From NCBI GenBank assembly GCA_020048915.1, contig JAIFLU010000163.1, forward strand, positions 1 to 46,337: a DNA stretch of 46,337 nucleotides, written 5' to 3'. The DNA comes from Bacteroidota bacterium (GTDB lineage: Bacteria > Bacteroidota > Bacteroidia > Bacteroidales > JAAUTT01). Of this stretch, positions 40,950-46,337 are shown in pieces. Position 1 is the stretch's first letter, and each line of letters opens with the position of its first letter. The translations under genes and the position numbers were made by a program. Under the pieces are notes generated by a model. The model saw only the letters and a program-made list of their open reading frames with translations, was not told where the DNA came from and did no database searches.

Positions 40950-41825
40950 ATGATTCTTTCTATGACTGGTTTTGGTAAGAGTGACCTTGAGTTTGCACAA
41001 AAAAAGATATCCATTGAAATAAGGGCTCTTAATAGCAAACAGCTTGATATTATCTTAAAATTACCATCCATTCTGAAAGATAAAGAATCCGATTTTCGGA
41101 ACGAAATATCCAAAGAACTTATTCGCGGGAAAATTGATGTTTATGTAAATTACGATGGAATGGAAGAGGATAGAGGCGTTGTAATTAATAAATCTATTTT
41201 TAAAGATTATTACAATCAGTTAACCTCCATTTGTGAAGATCTTGCAATTCCAGTTTCGAATGATATTCTGAATTCAATATTACGCTTGCCCGATACCTTA
41301 AAAATGGTAAAGCCGATTGTATCAGACGACGAATGGGCTATAATCCAAAATGGAATTATTAAAGCTGTTCAGGATGTTAAACAATTCAGGATTCAGGAAG
41401 GTGCCTCCCTTAAAGAGGATATTATGAAAAGGCTTACCATTATTGAAACCTTATGCCTGGCGCTTGAACCTTTTGAAAAAGCCCGCATCGAAAAAATATC
41501 CAACCGAATCAATACTAATCTGGATGAATTGGTTGGCCGGGAAAAAATTGATAAAAACCGGTTTGAGCAGGAGTTGCTATATTTTATTGAAAAGCTCGAT
41601 ATAAATGAAGAAAAAGTCCGGTTAAATAACCATTGCAAATATTTTAGGGAAACTGTCGAGAATGAAGACTTTGCAGGAAGAAAACTGGGTTTTATTACGC
41701 AGGAGCTTGGCCGGGAAATAAATACAATAGGATCGAAAGCGAACGACTCAACAATTCAGCAAATGGTTGTTCAAATGAAAGATGAATTGGAAAAAATTAA
41801 AGAACAAATTAATAATATTCTTTAA
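40950..41825 (+). CDS. yicC: YicC/YloC-family endoribonuclease
   Basis: 291 aa, full length. The start MILSMTGFGKS is the family signature, and the C-terminal DUF1732 region is present (NRFEQELLYFIEKLDINEEKVRLNNHCKYF, then GRKLGFITQELGREINTIGSKAND). Relatives act as endoribonucleases affecting sRNA and stationary-phase fitness. It heads the yicC-gmk-nadD group common in Bacteroidota, with a 28-base gap to gmk. Confidence 0.95.
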   Translation: MILSMTGFGKSDLEFAQKKISIEIRALNSKQLDIILKLPSILKDKESDFRNEISKELIRGKIDVYVNYDGMEEDRGVVINKSIFKDYYNQLTSICEDLAIPVSNDILNSILRLPDTLKMVKPIVSDDEWAIIQNGIIKAVQDVKQFRIQEGASLKEDIMKRLTIIETLCLALEPFEKARIEKISNRINTNLDELVGREKIDKNRFEQELLYFIEKLDINEEKVRLNNHCKYFRETVENEDFAGRKLGFITQELGREINTIGSKANDSTIQQMVVQMKDELEKIKEQINNIL

Positions 41826-41853
41826 TTTTTTATAATAACATATTGGGATTAAT

Positions 41854-42420
41854 ATGGCAGGAAAGCTTATTATCTTCTCGGCGCCTTCGGGAGCTGGTAA
41901 AACAACCATTGTAAAATCATTGTTACAATCAGGATTGCCTTTGGAGTTCTCCATATCAGCAACCAGTCGCTCTCCCAGAGGGACTGAAGTTCATGGTAAA
42001 GATTATTATTTCCTAACATCAGATGATTTCAGGAAGCGGATTCAGAATGATGAATTAATTGAATGGCAGGAGGTTTATCCAGGAAGTTTCTATGGAACGT
42101 TGAAAAGTGAAATTCAGCGAATATGGGATAAAGGAAACCATGTAGTTTTTGATGTGGATGTGTTAGGTGGTCTTAATCTTAAGAAAATGTTCACCCAAGA
42201 ATCGTTAACTCTTTTTATTATGCCTCCTTCAGTTCAGGAACTCGAAAATCGCCTCCGCAACCGGAATACTGATTCGGATAGTATAATTAAACAACGTGTT
42301 GAAAAAGCAATTTACGAATTAGGTTTTGCCGGTAAATTCGATAGGAGAATTGTAAACGACGATTTAGTTAAGGCTCAGCAGGAAGCTTTTCAAATTGTAA
42401 GTGAATTTATTTTAAATTAA
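41854..42420 (+). CDS. gmk: Guanylate kinase
   Basis: 188 aa. The P-loop SAPSGAGKTTIVK (residues 9-21) is followed by the GMP-binding region TSRSPRGTEVHGKDYYFL and by LIEWQEVYPGSFYGT and VVFDVDVLGGLNLKK. It converts GMP plus ATP to GDP plus ADP in the cytoplasm. One base separates its stop from the nadD start. Confidence 0.97.
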   Translation: MAGKLIIFSAPSGAGKTTIVKSLLQSGLPLEFSISATSRSPRGTEVHGKDYYFLTSDDFRKRIQNDELIEWQEVYPGSFYGTLKSEIQRIWDKGNHVVFDVDVLGGLNLKKMFTQESLTLFIMPPSVQELENRLRNRNTDSDSIIKQRVEKAIYELGFAGKFDRRIVNDDLVKAQQEAFQIVSEFILN

Positions 42421-42421
42421 A

Positions 42422-42994
42422 ATGATTACCGGTTTATTTTTTGGTTCTTTTAATCCTATCCATGTGGGGCATCTTATAATTGCCAATTATATGGTGGAAT
42501 ACACCCCTGTAGAAGAGGTTTGGTTTGTTGTCAGTCCTCAGAACCCTCTTAAAGATAAAAGTTTACTGGTTAATGAAAAGCATCGGTTCGAAATGGTGAA
42601 GTGTGCCATTGGAGACGATAAGCGTTTTTCCGTAAGTGATATTGAATTTTCAATGCCAACACCGTCTTTTACTATAGACACACTTGCCGTTTTTTTTAAG
42701 CTTTATCCGGAACGAGAATTTGCTATTATTATGGGAGCGGATGGTTTGTCGATGTTCGAAAAATGGAAGAATCAGGAAGAAATTGTAAAGAGTTGCAAAA
42801 GGTATATTTATCCGAGGATAGAGGCGGGAAAGTTGAATGAAGAAAAAGTAGAAAACGGGACAATTGTGGCTGCCCCGCTTTTGAATATTTCATCTACTTT
42901 TATTCGTAAAGCCATTAAAGATGGAAAAGATTTACGCTATTTTGTACCCGAAAATGTTTGGCTTTACATCCACCGTCACGGTTTGTATCTTTAA
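42422..42994 (+). CDS. nadD: Nicotinate-nucleotide adenylyltransferase
   Basis: 190 aa. Nucleotidyltransferase signature GSFNPIHVGHL (8-18), substrate region VVSPQNPLKDK near 38, MGADGLSMFEKW near 100 and the C-terminal ISSTFIRK near 158. It makes deamido-NAD from nicotinate mononucleotide and ATP. It ends 6 bases before the convergent outer-membrane gene, with no room for a terminator. Confidence 0.97.
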   Translation: MITGLFFGSFNPIHVGHLIIANYMVEYTPVEEVWFVVSPQNPLKDKSLLVNEKHRFEMVKCAIGDDKRFSVSDIEFSMPTPSFTIDTLAVFFKLYPEREFAIIMGADGLSMFEKWKNQEEIVKSCKRYIYPRIEAGKLNEEKVENGTIVAAPLLNISSTFIRKAIKDGKDLRYFVPENVWLYIHRHGLYL

Positions 42995-43000
42995 TATGTT

Positions 43001-43606
43001 TTAGAACTGGTATCCAAATCCTACATGGAAGGATGGAACAAATCCAAAATTGTCTTTATGTATTCCCATTGTCGAGGGTTTTTCAGTTCCCTGATACTTC
43101 GAACCTAAATATGCCCCAAAACCAATGCTGTTTTCCAAATACAAGGCTCCCAAAAGTTTTACCTGAAACCCGACCCCAAATGAATGTTCAAAAGAAGTCA
43201 TTTGTCCTTTGGTTGCAATGGTAGCTGAAGTGGTACCATTTAAAGTAACATTTCCGTCTACTTCTACCGGAGCATGATATATGAAATTATAATATAAAAA
43301 AGGTTTGATAAGCTTATTATATTGCCCACCTGAGCGTTGGTTTTTGTAAAATCCTAAAAAGTGCTTGTATTGGAATTCAATACCCATGTATTCGCGGGTC
43401 TTACTGTTCATTAAATACCCTAATTCAAATAAGCGGTTGTTAACCTGAACATTAAAGCTGACGTTTGTGCTTGTCCCAAATCCGCTACCAGTTTGTGATT
43501 GAGAAATATTTGCTCCATAAGTAGCAAAACTGTAAGAGAGTTCTTTTGCGTTTACCGAGATAATCATTATTATCAGGCCCATCATCAACATCGCTATCTT
43601 CTTCAT
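43001..43606 (-). CDS. Small outer-membrane beta-barrel protein, function unknown
   Basis: 201 aa with a signal peptide (cleavage near VNA at 20). The rest is alternating amphipathic strands (ELSYSFATYGANI; STNVSFNVQVNNRLFELGYLM; GIEFQYKHFLGFY; SFHVGFGYQF) with a C-terminal Phe, as in eight-stranded outer-membrane barrels. I cannot name a family. It is convergent with nadD and separated from uvrB by 437 bases of non-coding sequence. Confidence 0.8.
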   Translation of the reverse strand: MKKIAMLMMGLIIMIISVNAKELSYSFATYGANISQSQTGSGFGTSTNVSFNVQVNNRLFELGYLMNSKTREYMGIEFQYKHFLGFYKNQRSGGQYNKLIKPFLYYNFIYHAPVEVDGNVTLNGTTSATIATKGQMTSFEHSFGVGFQVKLLGALYLENSIGFGAYLGSKYQGTEKPSTMGIHKDNFGFVPSFHVGFGYQF

Positions 43607-44043
43607 GGCATCGGGTATTATTTTGTTGTTATAAAAGTAATTTTATCGAGCCCTCATTATTATGGTAACTAAATGACATTTCTTAGCAGGTTGGTTGATG
43701 TTAATTAATGGAGGGGATAAGACAAATTATTATGATGGAATGAGCTAAGTCACCTTTTTTTGCTTTGATTTATTAAGAATTGATAAAAATAGCTATTGAA
43801 ACATAATCGTATTATAGGGTCTGGAAAACGCTATGTAACGTATATTAGGCATAGTTTTGTGTTAAATAAATTTTTTCTGACGGATTCTTAAATTGACAAA
43901 ACGATGAAATATTTTGACAAACTGATTTTAAAAATTGACTAAAAATTGGACTGGCGATTTTTTGTCTTAAATTAAAAGATTGCGCTTCACAATGGGTAAC
44001 TGCTATCAATTGCTTAAATTTACCTGAAAATTTATCCGAATAT
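43607..44043. other. Intergenic region before uvrB
   Basis: 437 bases without a supportable gene. It contains a TAGTTTTG -7-like box at 43852-43859 without a good -33 partner, a GCTAAGTCACC element at 43744-43754 resembling a sequence upstream of the exporter cassette, three TTGAC words between 43890 and 43940, and a 12-codon ORF starting at 43904. None of these is strong alone. Confidence 0.5.
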
Positions 44044-46062
44044 ATGTCCCTTAAATTAGTATCAGATTATTCACCCAGTGGAGATCAACCCGTTGCCATT
44101 GAACAACTTGTTCAGGGATTGAGTGATGGGAGGCAATACCAGACCTTATTAGGGGTTACCGGCTCGGGAAAAACATTTACTATAGCCAACGTAATTGAAA
44201 AAATTCAACGGCCTGTTTTGGTATTAAGCCATAATAAAACCCTGGCAGCTCAGCTATACGGAGAATTTAAGCAGTTCTTTCCTGAAAATGCGGTAGAGTA
44301 TTTTGTCTCGTATTATGATTATTATCAGCCCGAAGCATATTTGCCAACCACAGATACCTATATAGAAAAAGACTTAAGCATAAACGAGGAAATTGAAAAA
44401 CTTCGGTTAAGTGCTACTTCATCCTTATTGAGTGGCAGGCGCGATGTTATTGTTGTATCTTCTGTTTCATGTATTTATGGTATTGGAAATCCGGAGGATT
44501 TTAACGAAAACACGATTTATATTAAAAAGGGACAGCTACTCAGCCGTAACCTGTTTCTGCATCGTTTGGTTGATAGCCTTTACTTTCGAAGCGATTTGGA
44601 ATTTAAGCGGGGAACATTTCGTGTAAAGGGCGATACTGTTGATATTTACCTTGCTTATAGCGATTTGGCATATCGGGTAGTTTTTTGGGGCGACGAAATT
44701 GAAGAGATTTATTCGTTCGACCCATTTAATGGAACCCGGGTTGAAACAAAAGATGCTGTTCAGATTTTTCCGGCAACTATTTTTATTACTACCAAGGAAA
44801 GAATGCAAAAAGCCTTATCGCAAATTGAAGAAGATTTGGCAAAACAAGTTGCGTATTTTAGGGAAACAGGGAAATACGAAGAAGCAAAGCGTTTGGAACA
44901 ACGGGTAATTTTCGATCTGGAAATGATAAAGGAACTCGGTTACTGTTCCGGAATAGAGAATTATTCGCGCTATTTTGATGGACGCAAAGCTGGAACGCGA
45001 CCATTCTGTCTGCTCGATTTTTTCCCGGACGATTTTGTGATGGTGATTGACGAAAGCCATGTAACAGTTTCTCAAATCCGCGCGATGTATGGTGGCGACC
45101 GATCCCGCAAGCAAACACTTGTGGAATATGGGTTCAGGTTACCTGCAGCAATTGATAACCGTCCTTTGAAATTCGAAGAGTTTGAAGAACTTATTGGACA
45201 AACTATATATGTTAGTGCCACTCCTGGAGATTATGAACTTGAAAAATGCGAAGGGATTGTTGTAGATCAGGTGATTCGACCAACCGGATTGCTTGATCCG
45301 GTGATTGATGTGCGACCCAGCCTAAATCAGATTGACGATTTAATGAATGAAATTGATATCCGGATTCACAAAAAAGAACGAATTCTTGTCACCACTCTTA
45401 CAAAGCGTATGGCTGAGGAGTTGTCGGGTTACCTTATAAGGATGGGAGTGAAATGCCGGTATATCCATTCTGATATCGATACCCTGGAGCGTGTGGAAAT
45501 ATTGGAGAGCCTTCGTAATGGAGCTTTTGATGTTTTAGTGGGGGTTAATCTGCTTCGCGAAGGGCTCGATTTACCGGAAGTATCACTAGTAGCTATATTG
45601 GATGCGGATAAAGAGGGTTTTCTGCGGAGCGAAAGGTCACTTACCCAAACAGCAGGAAGAGCTGCTCGTAACCTGAATGGCAGAGTAATAATGTATGCAG
45701 ATAAAATGACCAACAGCATGCAGCGAACCATTGACGAAACCAACAGGCGTCGCGAAAAACAGCTGAAATATAACGAGGTAAATGGAATAACACCACGGCA
45801 AATTATTAAGGCGGTGGGCTCCATGATGGGCGACAAGCATGAAGCCATAGTAAAAGGCAAAAAGGTTTATGTGGAAAGTGACTCCATAAATGTAGCCGCC
45901 GACCCTGTTGTGCAATATATGAATCCCGTTGGATTGGAAAAAGCAATTGAGCAAACTAAAAAATCGATGCAAAAGGCAGCTAAAGAGCTCGATTTTATTG
46001 AAGCTGCCCGGTTGAGGGATGAGATGTTTGCCCTTCAGGAAATGTTGAAGAAGAAAGGGTAG
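44044..46062 (+). CDS. uvrB: Excinuclease ABC subunit B
   Basis: 672 aa, family length. Walker A GVTGSGKT (37-44), the beta-hairpin region YYDYYQPEAYLP near 95, the DEAD-like motif DESHVT near 338, helicase motifs TLTKRMAEELS and DVLVGVNLLREGLDLPEVSLVAILDADKEGFLRS, motif VI QTAGRAARN, and a C-terminal UVR domain (EAARLRDEMFALQEML). It loads damaged DNA for UvrC incision in nucleotide excision repair. Monocistronic as far as the window shows. Confidence 0.98.
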   Translation: MSLKLVSDYSPSGDQPVAIEQLVQGLSDGRQYQTLLGVTGSGKTFTIANVIEKIQRPVLVLSHNKTLAAQLYGEFKQFFPENAVEYFVSYYDYYQPEAYLPTTDTYIEKDLSINEEIEKLRLSATSSLLSGRRDVIVVSSVSCIYGIGNPEDFNENTIYIKKGQLLSRNLFLHRLVDSLYFRSDLEFKRGTFRVKGDTVDIYLAYSDLAYRVVFWGDEIEEIYSFDPFNGTRVETKDAVQIFPATIFITTKERMQKALSQIEEDLAKQVAYFRETGKYEEAKRLEQRVIFDLEMIKELGYCSGIENYSRYFDGRKAGTRPFCLLDFFPDDFVMVIDESHVTVSQIRAMYGGDRSRKQTLVEYGFRLPAAIDNRPLKFEEFEELIGQTIYVSATPGDYELEKCEGIVVDQVIRPTGLLDPVIDVRPSLNQIDDLMNEIDIRIHKKERILVTTLTKRMAEELSGYLIRMGVKCRYIHSDIDTLERVEILESLRNGAFDVLVGVNLLREGLDLPEVSLVAILDADKEGFLRSERSLTQTAGRAARNLNGRVIMYADKMTNSMQRTIDETNRRREKQLKYNEVNGITPRQIIKAVGSMMGDKHEAIVKGKKVYVESDSINVAADPVVQYMNPVGLEKAIEQTKKSMQKAAKELDFIEAARLRDEMFALQEMLKKKG

Positions 46063-46120
46063 TTTTTGGATTATAAATTATTGGGCATTAATATGAGTAG
46101 GATGAATCTTATGGCTCACT

Positions 46121-46337
46121 TTATGGTTCATAGGTTAGTGATAGACCTAAAAACGGATAACTAGGGTAATTACGTAATTGTCCATACGGATTTAATCCGC
46201 GATAAGCATGAAAAAACAATCCGATGGATTGACAGGATTCTAATCGGGGATGAAATCTGTATCCGAAATAAAAATTAAAATTAAGCTGCATTGCCTCTTT
46301 TATTTCTTTTGTTTCCCAAACTCCATTTACTTTTTTA
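46121..46337 (-). CDS. C-terminal end of an outer-membrane protein (cut by the window edge)
   Basis: The minus strand is open from the right edge to a TAA at 46121, giving 71 residues. It reads as alternating aromatic strands: MQLNFNFYFGYRF, SIGLFFHAYRGLNPYGQLRN, and the end YPFLGLSLTYEP. This is the pattern of terminal strands in an outer-membrane barrel or a surface assembly protein. The family cannot be fixed from this fragment. It is convergent with uvrB (58-base gap). Confidence 0.7.
   Translation of the reverse strand, partial: KKVNGVWETKEIKEAMQLNFNFYFGYRFHPRLESCQSIGLFFHAYRGLNPYGQLRNYPSYPFLGLSLTYEP

Noticed and set aside
43904-43942. 12-codon ORF upstream of uvrB as a leader peptide
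   Set aside because: Too short to distinguish from chance in AT-rich DNA, with no adjacent attenuator-type stem and T-run.
1-46337. CRISPR array, tRNA/rRNA genes, insertion sequences, prophage or toxin-antitoxin modules
   Set aside because: Looked for on both strands; no regularly spaced repeats of the CRISPR kind, no tRNA cloverleaf recognised, no transposase, integrase or phage motifs, no paired small toxin-antitoxin genes.

Overview
The window looks like the chromosome of an anaerobic or facultative member of the Bacteroidota, probably a Bacteroidales/Marinilabiliales-type organism. The evidence is the gene set (Bacteroidota-type TonB, RicT with paired CGxxxCC motifs, a type Vd patatin, GH78 rhamnosidase, many C-terminal-Phe outer-membrane proteins), the low G+C content, and several matches to the Bacteroidota promoter (-33 TTTG / -7 TAnnTTTG). 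No tRNA, rRNA, CRISPR array, insertion sequence or prophage was seen; it reads as ordinary chromosome with three clear functional islands.

Layout. (1) 1-5.1 kb: end of an L-rhamnose-type sugar locus on the + strand: partial FGGY kinase, tandem class II aldolase, secreted alpha-L-rhamnosidase. It is closed by a strong terminator. (2) 5.2-10.3 kb: a nitric-oxide/nitrosative stress island. An Rrf2 regulator with an NsrR/IscR-like three-Cys cluster site and a membrane polyferredoxin run leftward. RIC (iron-sulfur repair), a hemerythrin-like protein and a quinol NO reductase run rightward. Between them lies a 26-bp palindrome placed over the -33 region of the rightward promoter and near the leftward one. 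(3) 10.3-19.5 kb: housekeeping and envelope genes (TonB, RicT, a 71-aa protein of unknown function with its own promoter and terminator, a GIY-YIG protein, a two-FAS1 lipoprotein, a patatin autotransporter, an orphan sensor kinase), separated by unusually long AT-rich gaps with several inverted repeats.

(4) 19.6-27.9 kb, minus strand: a ten-gene [FeFe]-hydrogenase operon. In transcription order it encodes a DRTGG protein, an RsbW-like ATPase, a sensory-type hydrogenase (HydS-like, with Phe at the catalytic-Cys position), a second DRTGG protein, a PHP phosphoesterase, a HATPase protein, a thioredoxin-like [2Fe-2S] protein, HydB, HydA and HydC. HydABC should be the NAD(H)/ferredoxin-linked electron-bifurcating enzyme; the first six genes look like a signalling/regulatory module. 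The HydE/F/G maturases are not in this window.

(5) 28-37.5 kb: a carboxypeptidase-regulatory-domain outer-membrane/periplasmic protein, YaaA, then an NtrB/NtrC-like pair divergent from an efflux cassette (HlyD-type adaptor, MacB/LolD-type ATPase, a 98-aa unknown, TolC). The cassette contains no permease. (6) 37.5-46.3 kb: GNAT acetyltransferase, a beta-helix lipoprotein, a secreted endonuclease/phosphatase-fold protein, the yicC-gmk-nadD group, a small outer-membrane protein, uvrB, and the C-terminus of one more outer-membrane protein running off the right edge.

The most promising items for a second look are the hydrogenase signalling module with the unusual HydS-like protein, the palindrome between the divergent NO genes, the permease-less exporter with its small unknown partner, and the isolated 71-aa gene.
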